Positions 26,232 to 34,829 of a stretch of DNA of 64,000 bases are shown piece after piece. The DNA comes from Zobellia uliginosa. GTDB taxonomy: Bacteria > Bacteroidota > Bacteroidia > Flavobacteriales > Flavobacteriaceae. The DNA lies in contig NZ_FTOB01000002.1 in NCBI RefSeq assembly GCF_900156625.1, forward strand, positions 366,275 to 430,274, written 5' to 3'. The notes beneath the pieces were generated by a model. The model did not search any database. It saw only the letters and a program-made list of their open reading frames with translations, and was not told where the DNA came from. Each line of letters starts with the position of its first letter. Within the stretch, counting starts at the first letter, position 1. A program made the translations under genes and the position numbers.

Positions 26232-28021
26232 TTTTTAGAGGTAGGGATTTTTTCATATTTCTGCTCCTCGATCAAATTCAGGTATTCGTCTAAATAACCG
26301 GTGTATATATCACGGGGCATAACCTCGTATTTTTTACATAGGGAGGCCGCATAGCCTACGGCCGCACCCATCTGTCCCGTGGTAAGCATAACCCTCGGTC
26401 CACCGAGTCCCGCATGCGAGCAACTGAAATTACGTCCGGCCATAAACAGGTTCTTGATGTTTTTTGAATACAGGCTTCGGTAAGGAATGTAGTATTGTGG
26501 TCCTCTATAGAAAAGGGCTTCGGAAATGAAATCTGGATTTTTTTCGTCTTCCAAGACCGTTTGGTAATGCACGTCTACCGCTCGTTTTTCGATAACCACA
26601 CCATCGGGAAATTTGCGTCCTTCCTTGGCATCGTTAAACGTAAAGATATGGTCGCCCACCAATCGTCTTGATTCGCGCTTCCCGACCAGGTAAGAAACCC
26701 ATTCCAGCCTTCGGTTTTTGTTGACCTCGTCTTTTTTGGCGTTGGAAAACGAACCATATATGGCACGAAGCATATGGTCACGAATTTCTTCGGCATCGTC
26801 AATTTGGCTTAGGTCGTTTCGGCTAAACTCCCACTGCCATTCGCCATTGACCTCGGCATAGTCTTTTGCTACCGGCATGGCCCAAGGTACTTCCGGAAAG
26901 CTCTGGGGCGTATCGGTATCGGTAGACCCCCAAAGTACGGAAGAGCCCATGACGGCGTTATCGGCTTCCTTTGGACTCCATAGTTCGCCATGTTCTTCCC
27001 AGTGTTCTCCGTAAGTATCGACACTTTCCCGACCGTACGAGAATTCGGCACCTGCCCAGAAACCGATCCAACCATCACCGGTAGAATCGACAAAATAGGG
27101 GGCCGTAAACCGTTTTCTTTCCCCTGTAAAGGTTTGTCTGGCGTCTACGTATTTTATACTGTTGTCTTCGGATATGGCATCATAGGCCCGCCAGTTCAGA
27201 AATAAGTCGATGTTCTCGTAACTCTTAACGTTCTGATCTCTTTTTTGTTGGTCGAACTTGGCCTCTGCCGATCCATTGGGATAATGTTTGGTATCAATTT
27301 TTGTTAGGATCCGCTCAAAATTACCGTAAATGCCCTCGGTGTGTACCCGAATTTCTTCACTGGCATTTCCGCCTAAGACAGGACGGTCATGAATTAAGGC
27401 AACTTTCAGTCCTTGTTCGGCTCCTGCTATGGCCGCCGCACAACCTGCCAGTCCGCCTCCCACAACGACTAGATCATAGGTTTTTAAGTCTTCGGGCGCA
27501 TTGGGTTCGGCGGTAATTTCTTGACGCCAAGCGGTCAATTTTTTTAAGGAAGAGGGGGGCGTGTTTTTTTTGGTCGAAAAATAGATGGCATCGCAACGTC
27601 CGTTAAATCCCGTAAGATCTTGAAGTTCAATGTGAGTGGCCTGTTTTTTATTGATTTTGGCCTGTCCGGCGTACTGCCATCCCCAACCGGAGCGGGTTCC
27701 TAAAACCGTATCGAGCACGGTTTGGTTTACCTTTAATTGAAATCTTCCGGGGGCTTCCCATTCGCCGGGGACCCAATTCATGGTACGTACCCATATATGA
27801 TAGGTGCCCGATTTTTTGAAATTAACCTTTGTAGATGCATTTTCTACAGGTTTGCCCATGCCGTGCGCATTGAGATAGGGAGAGCCCATTTGCTCCACGA
27901 ATTGCGGATCTACGACCCAACCGCCAGGGTTGTCAAAACTTTCTGCTTCAACAAGCATATCTTGTGATAGGGCGTAAAATGAGCTGAAGATTACACATAA
28001 AAAGGTCAATACATTTTTCAT
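26228..28021 (-). CDS. Secreted FAD-dependent oxidoreductase with N-terminal carbohydrate-binding-like domain
   Basis: This 597-residue exported protein has a signal peptide ending near YALSQ (about 20). Residues 21-155 form a golvesin/xanthan-lyase-type beta-sandwich (MLVEAESFDNPGGW, GTYHIWVRTMNW, CDAIYFSTK). The FAD domain begins at YDLVVVGGGLAGCAAAIAG (about 183), followed by DRPVLGGNASEEIR. Late motif GRNFSCSHAGLGGPRVMLT contacts FAD in the family. It resembles the 766-residue protein at 13177-15477 but is secreted and has a sugar-binding front. Its start lies downstream of the second decamer operator. It probably oxidises a sugar moiety outside the cytoplasm. How FAD loads into an exported protein is unclear; no twin-arginine motif is evident. 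Confidence 0.85.
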   Translation of the reverse strand: MKNVLTFLCVIFSSFYALSQDMLVEAESFDNPGGWVVDPQFVEQMGSPYLNAHGMGKPVENASTKVNFKKSGTYHIWVRTMNWVPGEWEAPGRFQLKVNQTVLDTVLGTRSGWGWQYAGQAKINKKQATHIELQDLTGFNGRCDAIYFSTKKNTPPSSLKKLTAWRQEITAEPNAPEDLKTYDLVVVGGGLAGCAAAIAGAEQGLKVALIHDRPVLGGNASEEIRVHTEGIYGNFERILTKIDTKHYPNGSAEAKFDQQKRDQNVKSYENIDLFLNWRAYDAISEDNSIKYVDARQTFTGERKRFTAPYFVDSTGDGWIGFWAGAEFSYGRESVDTYGEHWEEHGELWSPKEADNAVMGSSVLWGSTDTDTPQSFPEVPWAMPVAKDYAEVNGEWQWEFSRNDLSQIDDAEEIRDHMLRAIYGSFSNAKKDEVNKNRRLEWVSYLVGKRESRRLVGDHIFTFNDAKEGRKFPDGVVIEKRAVDVHYQTVLEDEKNPDFISEALFYRGPQYYIPYRSLYSKNIKNLFMAGRNFSCSHAGLGGPRVMLTTGQMGAAVGYAASLCKKYEVMPRDIYTGYLDEYLNLIEEQKYEKIPTSKK

Positions 28022-28064
28022 AGCGTGAATATTAAATCAGGTACGGCACTATCCTTTTTAAAAA

Positions 28065-28084
28065 TCTAGTACGGTCTGGTATGG
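28065..28084 (-). promoter_or_regulatory. Second tandem-decamer operator (flavoprotein operon)
   Basis: On the plus strand TCTAGTACGG is directly followed by TCTGGTATGG. This has the same 10-bp period and consensus (TCTRGTNYGG) as the operator in front of susC, and the same place just after a putative -7 element. The two operons therefore probably share one regulator, most likely the GntR-type protein encoded between them. Confidence 0.65.
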
Positions 28085-28207
28085 TTTCGGTAAATATATA
28101 AAATTATTTTTAATATAAATATCGGGGGGATAATAAGTGATGTTAATAGGTTTTATGGGAGGAATTTAAGGATTTGATAGTTTAGGCAAAAAGGAGGCTA
28201 TATTCAT

Positions 28208-28242
28208 AAAAAAATCCCCTCGGCATAACCGAAGGGATTTTT
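28208..28242 (-). terminator. Intrinsic terminator after the GH2 gene
   Basis: On the minus strand ATCCCTTCGG, loop TTATG, CCGAGGGGAT is followed by seven T residues. One wobble pair interrupts the 10-bp stem. It begins about 20 bp after the stop of the GH2 gene at 28264 and marks the end of the long minus-strand cluster. Confidence 0.8.
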
Positions 28243-28263
28243 GGAAAGTTTAAGTCTTATTTT

Positions 28264-31179
28264 TTAATGCCATTCGCTCAAAATAAAACTATTGAGCCAA
28301 ACCGCTTTTTGGTCCGTGCCTTTAAAAACGAGGCGTACCTTGTTTTTTCCATCCGATTCAAAATAGATTTCAGTAGGTTGAAACGGCGTGGTCTGCATGG
28401 TTTCTCCTTCCGTAACCGTAATGTTCGATAAGGTAGAGGTACCGTTCGCATCACTCACTGTAATCCCGATTTCTTTGGCATAAGGAATCTTATATATTTT
28501 ATAAGTGGCCATTTTTTCTTGATTGGGGTCCATACTATCGGTATTGGTCCTTGGGGCATGATGCACCGTATTCAATTTGTACCTTCCTTTTCTTAGACCC
28601 GAAAATTCTAGGGTGAGACCTTCCTTAGATACGCCCAAGACACCTTCGCCATGTGCAAAACCGTACTTTCCGATAACATTTATTTCGCCCAACCAACGGG
28701 TCGAATTTGCATTGCCGTTACTTTGAACCGTAGCGGAAAAACCTCCGAATTCTTTGAACTCTTTGGTTGATGGGGCATTATCCTTCCCGTTCCAGGGCGT
28801 CCAATCGAACTGAACCAACTGTTCTTCGCCCCCTAGATCTACACGAAGCGTTTCAAAATCATATATCGGCTGTGCATTTGCGGCAATGACATCAAAATCG
28901 GCTTTTTGGGTTGTTACCCTTGCACTAGCTGATTTTAAGCCTTTTGCCTTGGCCGTTATGGTAATGTTACCGGGCGTGTTACCGGCCCGTATCAATACGG
29001 GTGCCACACCGTACTCCGTAGGCATGGGGTTGGAACCGATACCTTCCTTATCGCCAATGATTTCGGCATCGCCCTTTATCGAGAACTCAACGGCTAGGTC
29101 GGCGTCGACAAGCAGGGTACCATTTTTATCTACAACTTTGGCGTAGGCTACAAGGATATCGGAACCATCGGCAACAAATTTACGTCCTTCAGTATCCGGC
29201 TCAAGTACAATTTTATAAGCGGATTCGGGGGTCTGGGTAGTTTCCGAAACCACTACTTTTCCTTCAATCAGGCCATTTGCGGTCAGTTTGCCTTTTTCGT
29301 ATTTGGGAATGGAAAATACGAACGGGGCATGTTTGAGGTATTTGTACTTATCGGCTTGGGAAGGATGTTGTGTTGCTATGGTCTTACCGTTCACTTTTAA
29401 TTCCACTTTTTCAGAATTGCTGAAGACTACGACTTCCTTGGTACCTTCTTTCCAGTCGGTGGCGATATGTAGATAAGGGTAGTCGGTCAGTTCGGCAGGG
29501 TACCAAGCCAAGTTCTCCTCGGGCCTTGGATAACGAAAGGCCGTCATAAACCCACCGCGGCTCCTGTTTTTTGGGGTTTTGGTAGGATGGAAGGTATAAT
29601 AGGCGTGGGCCGTCCACGAAATGAGTCCCAGTTTCATAGGGTCGTTCATATAGGCATTGACGGCTTCGGGGCCACGACGACCTTCCATGGCCAGAACGGG
29701 TTCATCACCACTCCAATAATAGGGACCATAGACCATTTGGCCATAAATATCGGTCAGGCCCGAAGTTTGCCAACCTGTCCATCGGCTACTTTGCGAAGCG
29801 GTATATCTGAACGGATCTTCTTGTTTAATGACGTTATGGGCCCTAGGCACATAGCCCCTATGGTTGATACCGGCTCCCCAAATAAATACAGAGGTGTGGT
29901 TTCTATGGTTCCTGACCATGGTTCTGGCCGCTTTTTCATAATTGTCGAACCACGCTTCGTTACCGATTGACATCCACGTCGGGGCTTCCTCATATACCAA
30001 CATACCGAGTTCGTCACAGGCTTCGAGCAAAGAATTGTCATGCGGGTAATGGGCGGTACGGATCACGTTCATACCTAACTTCTTCAATTGAAGAATGTCT
30101 TTATAATGTAAAGAATTGGGCATGGCATCACCTATAAATCCATAGTGTTGGTGCAAATTGGTACCAATGAGTTTTATGGGCTTTCCATTGAGGACGACAC
30201 CGTCATGGTTGTTCATTTCAATTTTACGGAAGCCCGTTTTAACTTCGGCTTGGTCTACGGCCTGATCATCGTCAAAAACCAAAGTGTTTACACGGTACAA
30301 ATTGGGTTCGTCGGTAGACCATAGTTTTAAATTGTCTTCTATACTTCCTATAAGATTAAACTGAACGTCAGCTCCGCTAGGAATCGTTTTGGTCTGCTTC
30401 AACTTTAATACAACCAGTCCCTTGTCATCTATAAGCCTGTTGACTACCGTGGTCTTTTTAGATTGGCCACTTTCATTACGGACCGTTGTTTTGATATTGA
30501 TCGTAGCATTAAGGTTTACCGGATCTACGGTCGGGGTGGTAATATACTGGCCCGCATTTTCGGCTTCCCAGTTAAAGGTAATGTGGAGCGGATTGGTCTC
30601 GACCAAATACACATCACGGTATAGGCCGGCAAACTTGATATAGTCCATAGGCCCTGGATCTGGCGGAACGTCTTCGCGTCTACGGTTATCGGCCAAAACC
30701 GTAACAAGGTTCTTTTCCCCTCGATTTACAAAATCGGTAATATCAAAGTGGAAAGGGGTGTAGCCTCCAACGGCATGCTGACCGATGTGTTTGCCATTGA
30801 CCCAAACATCGGTTACTTGATGGACGCCTTCAAATTCAAGAAAAACTTTGGCGTTCGCGTTTTTGGAAACTTGAACCTCCTTCCGGTACCATCCTACTTT
30901 TCGCATAAAGGTTTTCTGGTACTTATCATCTTGGGCACCGTTCAGGTCCATCGTAGTGAGTTCCAATCCGTGGGGCACGTTAACCGTTTCCCACTTCGAA
31001 TCGTCCGTGTCCAATGTATAGAAATCGGCATCGGGATCGCCCAAATGGAATTTCCACCCTTGGTTGATATTCAATTTAGAACGGTCCGTTTTTATAAAAC
31101 CTTCCGGCAAGTTTGCATTTTGCCCCCAAGCCGCTACGGATAAAAATAGCGCACAGAGCATTACTTTAAATGTTTTCAT
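28264..31179 (-). CDS. GH2 family protein with altered acid/base site
   Basis: This 971-residue exported protein has a signal peptide ending near AAWGQ (about 20). It has the GH2 order: sugar-binding sandwich (LNINQGWKFHLGD), Ig-like domain, barrel (KLIGTNLHQHYGFIGDAMP, RTAHYPHD), then C-terminal Ig-like domains (about 620-760) and a final galactose-binding-like sandwich. At the normal acid/base site the sequence is FIWGAGINH (N439), not the usual WSxGNE, so the catalytic Glu is replaced by Asn. The nucleophile site is retained as LAMEGRRG (E499). A different GNE occurs at E408 in an earlier loop. Either an altered mechanism, an unusual substrate or loss of hydrolysis is possible. It is the last gene before a terminator. 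Confidence 0.87.
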   Translation of the reverse strand: MKTFKVMLCALFLSVAAWGQNANLPEGFIKTDRSKLNINQGWKFHLGDPDADFYTLDTDDSKWETVNVPHGLELTTMDLNGAQDDKYQKTFMRKVGWYRKEVQVSKNANAKVFLEFEGVHQVTDVWVNGKHIGQHAVGGYTPFHFDITDFVNRGEKNLVTVLADNRRREDVPPDPGPMDYIKFAGLYRDVYLVETNPLHITFNWEAENAGQYITTPTVDPVNLNATINIKTTVRNESGQSKKTTVVNRLIDDKGLVVLKLKQTKTIPSGADVQFNLIGSIEDNLKLWSTDEPNLYRVNTLVFDDDQAVDQAEVKTGFRKIEMNNHDGVVLNGKPIKLIGTNLHQHYGFIGDAMPNSLHYKDILQLKKLGMNVIRTAHYPHDNSLLEACDELGMLVYEEAPTWMSIGNEAWFDNYEKAARTMVRNHRNHTSVFIWGAGINHRGYVPRAHNVIKQEDPFRYTASQSSRWTGWQTSGLTDIYGQMVYGPYYWSGDEPVLAMEGRRGPEAVNAYMNDPMKLGLISWTAHAYYTFHPTKTPKNRSRGGFMTAFRYPRPEENLAWYPAELTDYPYLHIATDWKEGTKEVVVFSNSEKVELKVNGKTIATQHPSQADKYKYLKHAPFVFSIPKYEKGKLTANGLIEGKVVVSETTQTPESAYKIVLEPDTEGRKFVADGSDILVAYAKVVDKNGTLLVDADLAVEFSIKGDAEIIGDKEGIGSNPMPTEYGVAPVLIRAGNTPGNITITAKAKGLKSASARVTTQKADFDVIAANAQPIYDFETLRVDLGGEEQLVQFDWTPWNGKDNAPSTKEFKEFGGFSATVQSNGNANSTRWLGEINVIGKYGFAHGEGVLGVSKEGLTLEFSGLRKGRYKLNTVHHAPRTNTDSMDPNQEKMATYKIYKIPYAKEIGITVSDANGTSTLSNITVTEGETMQTTPFQPTEIYFESDGKNKVRLVFKGTDQKAVWLNSFILSEWH

Positions 31180-31215
31180 ACTATAAATGATCTAAGTGTT
31201 TTGAATTAAAAGATT

Positions 31216-33477
31216 TTACTTCTCTTTTTCCAGTTCTTCGATGGTCCAATAATCCTCACGATTTTTTTGGCTGTTCCGAACATTTCTAACCTGCCAGGCG
31301 CCAATACCCTTGGAATCGTTCAAGTGCATTCTGATATAGGTCAATACACTGGCAATGTAGTCGTCGTTTTGTTGTTTCATGCCGACCATGACCCCCGAGT
31401 ACTCCTTACCGTCAATAGGACCTGTAAGTCCGTTCAGAAGAATTTTTACCGGAATATCCCATTTTTTTGCGGTCACCCTTGGGGAGCCGATCAATGAAGG
31501 GGCCATACCTTCAATTCCTTCCCCGTTTTTGCCATGACAAGAGGCACATAGGTTTTTGAAATGGGTATATCCGTTAACTATCCTATTTCGGGTATTGCTA
31601 CTCTCTAGAACATATTGTTTTTTGATCTGTTCGATTTCCAGGGGAAGTTCTTTTAAGCTTTCCTTACCGATAACCGCTATGGCCTCATTGCTTGGGTGGG
31701 CGGCCATAATTTCGGAAATGGTTTCTTTGCCCGCCTTGTCCTTGGCCGACCTCAGGGAGAGTACTACTTGCTGTAGTACCTGGGGTTCATTGTCGTTTTT
31801 CAAGGCTTTTACGGCCTCAAGAACGTCTGGGTCTCCAGCAGCCAATAAGGGCTCTCCTACACGTAAGGCCGCCATGCGTACGCGGGCGTCTTTATCTTGT
31901 AGGGCTTTGAGTACAAGGACCTTGTCAATGGCATCGAGGCCCTCTAATGTCCAAATGGCGTGGAGCCTTCCTAGGGCATAGTCGGCATTCCCGAACATCG
32001 AACCGATAAAGGGGTCGCCTCCGGTAATTATATCCTTTAAATCGGAAACGATAGCCTTGTCTTGTTTGAGTACCAATAGTTTTTGGGCGGTTAGCCGGTA
32101 CCAGCCGTTCGGATGGTGTAAATAGTCTAATAGTGCATCACTGGATTTGTGTAATAGGTCTTCTTGTTTTGAAGGGGCGATTTGGTCGTGGACCACTCTG
32201 TAGATCCGTCCTTTTCCTATGTTCTTGTCAAAGCCTTTTCGTTCTACCACGGGACGTAGAAAGCTACCTTTTCTGACCCAGTTGCCTTCTTGTATGATAC
32301 CTCGGTACATATCTACCACATACAGGCAACCATCAGGGCCGGTCTGGGTATCCACAGGTCTAAAGTTGGTATCGGTAGAAGCCAGGAATTCGGTTTCACC
32401 ATAAGGGTTTGACAATACTTTTTTACCGTTTACGATATTCACTTTGGCCCTGCGGATCAAGCGTCCGACAGGTTCCGGAATGAAGAGGTCGCCATACATG
32501 GGGAGTTTGTCGCCCAAGAAAATCGATTGTCCGCAGCTAGCCGTAAAATGGTTTAACGTTCCATCTTCGCGCAAGCGGCCAAAACCACCTTGAACGTCGG
32601 GTGTTCCGATAATGGGCCATACTTTTTCAAAACCTTCTTCCCATTTTCCTTCCATTTCCAGGGTGCCGTAATAGGGGTGTTGTTGATAGCCTAGGGCGGG
32701 AGTCTCGCCACCGGCACTGGAATAATAGATTTGGCCGATTTCATCTTGTGTCATACCCCATTGTCCGGAGGGGGCATCCATGAGGGTGTCGATTTCCATT
32801 TCACCTTTGGCAAAACGGTATCGTAGGGAACCATTGGATAGATAAAGATAGTTGTCTAAGCCCCAGATCATGGTAGCGGATTGGTGTTCTAAGTTGGCGT
32901 TGTCGCGTTTGTCGTTTTTCAGGATGAGCTTCTTTTCATCGGCCACGTTATCGCCATCGGTATCACGGTAGGTATATAGGCTACGATTGTAGGTTTCCCC
33001 TATAATGACTCGGTCATCGAGTGGAAGCAGTATTCGAGGTAGGATCAGGCTATCTACGAATACGGTGCTCTTGTCCATTTTTCCATCGCCATCGAGGTCT
33101 TCTAAAACCGAGACCCGGCTCCATGGCTCGTTTTCATCGGTACCGTCTATATCTTGCATATAGGTCAACATTTCGGCCACATAGAGTTTGCCATCGGGGC
33201 CCCAAGCAATAGTAACCGGTTCGTTGATCATGGGTTCACTGGCCACGAGTTCCATATGATAGCCTTCGGGCAGGTACATGTTTTTCATGCTTTCTTCGGG
33301 AGACATAAAAGTCGATGGGGGATCTTTTACCAATTCGGGTTTGGTATAGATAAGGTCTGCATAGACCGGTTTTTCTTTTTTGCAACTGCTAATCGTCATC
33401 ATGATGACGATTAGCAGTAAAAAAAGATTACCTCTTTTTATGAGACTTCTTTTAAGGTGGTAGATGGTTTGATACAT
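31216..33477 (-). CDS. PVC-type membrane-bound dehydrogenase / cytochrome c lipoprotein
   Basis: This 753-residue protein has a lipoprotein signal (TISSC). An N-terminal six-bladed-propeller-like dehydrogenase domain starts at YLPEGYHMELVASEP (about 70) and carries calcium-binding loops DLDGDGKMDKS and DTDGDNVADEKK. A HEAT-repeat part follows (about 450-610: ALRVGEPLLAAGDPDVLEAV). The C-terminus is a c-type cytochrome with heme motif C-A-S-C-H in NLCASCHGKNGEG. Such proteins are widespread in planctomycetes and flavobacteria and are thought to oxidise sugars or alcohols, but substrates are mostly unknown. The 36-bp gap to GH2 and 43 bp from GH117 imply co-transcription. It could pass electrons from a sugar oxidation to the respiratory chain. 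Confidence 0.85.
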   Translation of the reverse strand: MYQTIYHLKRSLIKRGNLFLLLIVIMMTISSCKKEKPVYADLIYTKPELVKDPPSTFMSPEESMKNMYLPEGYHMELVASEPMINEPVTIAWGPDGKLYVAEMLTYMQDIDGTDENEPWSRVSVLEDLDGDGKMDKSTVFVDSLILPRILLPLDDRVIIGETYNRSLYTYRDTDGDNVADEKKLILKNDKRDNANLEHQSATMIWGLDNYLYLSNGSLRYRFAKGEMEIDTLMDAPSGQWGMTQDEIGQIYYSSAGGETPALGYQQHPYYGTLEMEGKWEEGFEKVWPIIGTPDVQGGFGRLREDGTLNHFTASCGQSIFLGDKLPMYGDLFIPEPVGRLIRRAKVNIVNGKKVLSNPYGETEFLASTDTNFRPVDTQTGPDGCLYVVDMYRGIIQEGNWVRKGSFLRPVVERKGFDKNIGKGRIYRVVHDQIAPSKQEDLLHKSSDALLDYLHHPNGWYRLTAQKLLVLKQDKAIVSDLKDIITGGDPFIGSMFGNADYALGRLHAIWTLEGLDAIDKVLVLKALQDKDARVRMAALRVGEPLLAAGDPDVLEAVKALKNDNEPQVLQQVVLSLRSAKDKAGKETISEIMAAHPSNEAIAVIGKESLKELPLEIEQIKKQYVLESSNTRNRIVNGYTHFKNLCASCHGKNGEGIEGMAPSLIGSPRVTAKKWDIPVKILLNGLTGPIDGKEYSGVMVGMKQQNDDYIASVLTYIRMHLNDSKGIGAWQVRNVRNSQKNREDYWTIEELEKEK

Positions 33478-33520
33478 GTTCTGTTGTTTATTAGTGTAAT
33501 TAATTCGTATAAAGGTTAGA

Positions 33521-34765
33521 TTATTTAGGTTGTTTTTCGATACGTTCGCGCTGTTTTTTTGAAAGCCCCATTTGGTAGTAGAATTCGGGCTTGAAATAAG
33601 TGCCCAAGCGCTTCATTTGCGGGTCGTCTACATCTAGGCTCAGATCACAATCAAAGCGGGCCAGTACGGCATGGTTTTGCTCCCAGGTCGTGGCATTGGT
33701 AAAATGCGAGATGCCCCAGGAAATTCCCCGTCCGTATTTGGTATTGGTAAAGGCGTCGGCCACATATGGCCCGGCGGCGTTGGGCATAAACTCGACTATG
33801 GAGGCGATGTTAAAGTTCACCCCGTCTTCAGCGTATTGCACGGTGTTGTGTTCGGTACCATCACGTATGACCAAGGCGGCCATACCTTCTTTAAAGGGAA
33901 ACAAAGTAGTCTCATGGCCCGAGTTGATTACCGGGTTCAAGGGACTCTTTTTAAAAGGCCCCAAGGGGTTATCGGCTATGGCCAAACCTTGCATACGCAC
34001 CAAATTGGGGTCGCCGTCAAAATCGGACTTGTAGTACAGGTAGATTTTGTCTTTATAGACAATGGGGTAAGGGTCGTGGATGGAATATTGGTCCCATTCC
34101 CCTTTTTTTCCATTGGGAATGACCACCTCGGTATGGGGTGTCCAGGGACCATCAGGGGAATCGGCATAGGATACGGCAACGGGACAATCATCACCCCTTG
34201 TTCCACTGGCTTCCATAAAACCTTGATAGTACAGGTAGAATTTTCCTTTCCATTTTAAAATGTCGGTGGTGGTGACCGAGCGCCAGCCTACGTTCGGTTT
34301 GGGAGGTCTGGGTACGGCCACGCCCTGTTCTTCCCAAGTAAAACCATCCTTACTGGTAGCATACCAAATTTCTGCCAGGTCCCAGTCTGCCGAGGGAATG
34401 GTATCATTGCTGTTTTTTGCCCCTTGCGGTGGGGTCGGGGTGTTGCGGTAGGTGTACCATACGTAATATTTGCCGTTTTCGTAGATGACTTTTGAAGGGT
34501 CTCTTCGCGAAATGGTACCATCATGGCCGTTGTAATCAAAGCCCTTTAGCTCGGTATACTTGAATTGCGTATACAGTTCGTTGTGTTCGGGTCTCGGGGC
34601 CATGTAACTGTCGTAGTTGCGTTGCATGGCCGCACTCAATGGTCGATTGGGTTTTTCTTTGGGAAGGATGAAGGGAAAGCCTTCGGTCGCTTTGTTTTTT
34701 TCTTGGGCAAAACCACCAAGGGTGAGTAAAATCATAAGAAAGCAAAGTGTATTTTTCATGTTCAT
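33521..34765 (-). CDS. GH117 family glycosidase (3,6-anhydro-galactosidase type)
   Basis: This 414-residue GH117 has a plain signal peptide (ending GGFAQ, about 21) rather than the lipobox of its paralogue at 883-2184. The second Met (residue 3) is another possible start. The dimerisation motif is SAAMQR (about 44-49). Active-site elements are intact: D89 in SRRDPS, Asp in SIHDPYP, and His-Glu in SGHETTLFPF. Similarity to the paralogue runs throughout the propeller (TELKGFDYNGHDGTISRRDPS). It follows the GH29 gene by 64 bp. The family role is release of 3,6-anhydro-L-galactose from the non-reducing end. A difference in cell location or substrate between the two paralogues is likely. Confidence 0.92.
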   Translation of the reverse strand: MNMKNTLCFLMILLTLGGFAQEKNKATEGFPFILPKEKPNRPLSAAMQRNYDSYMAPRPEHNELYTQFKYTELKGFDYNGHDGTISRRDPSKVIYENGKYYVWYTYRNTPTPPQGAKNSNDTIPSADWDLAEIWYATSKDGFTWEEQGVAVPRPPKPNVGWRSVTTTDILKWKGKFYLYYQGFMEASGTRGDDCPVAVSYADSPDGPWTPHTEVVIPNGKKGEWDQYSIHDPYPIVYKDKIYLYYKSDFDGDPNLVRMQGLAIADNPLGPFKKSPLNPVINSGHETTLFPFKEGMAALVIRDGTEHNTVQYAEDGVNFNIASIVEFMPNAAGPYVADAFTNTKYGRGISWGISHFTNATTWEQNHAVLARFDCDLSLDVDDPQMKRLGTYFKPEFYYQMGLSKKQRERIEKQPK

Positions 34766-34829
34766 TAAAGTTTTTTGTGATTTTTTTAATTTATAATGCG
34801 GGAGTAGCGAACGATTTTCATTGATATTT

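Larger units (their letters stand above)
28022..28263. promoter_or_regulatory. Intergenic region: terminator of the right cluster and promoter of the flavoprotein operon
   Basis: It contains two separate structures described as their own entries: an intrinsic terminator next to the GH2 stop (about 28208-28242) and a -7-like element TAAATATA (plus 28091-28098; TATATTTA on minus) followed by the tandem decamer operator at 28065-28084. The stretch between them is AT-rich and shows no gene. Confidence 0.65.

Noticed and set aside
29956-29958. E408 of the third GH2 as the normal acid/base
   Set aside because: Its GNE lies in a loop before the conserved NHTSVFIW strand, about 30 residues ahead of the usual position; it was kept only as a possible alternative.
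33671-34258. Plus-strand open frame of 195 codons opposite GH117
   Set aside because: It is an antisense shadow of the GH117 coding sequence; composition and motifs belong to the minus-strand gene.
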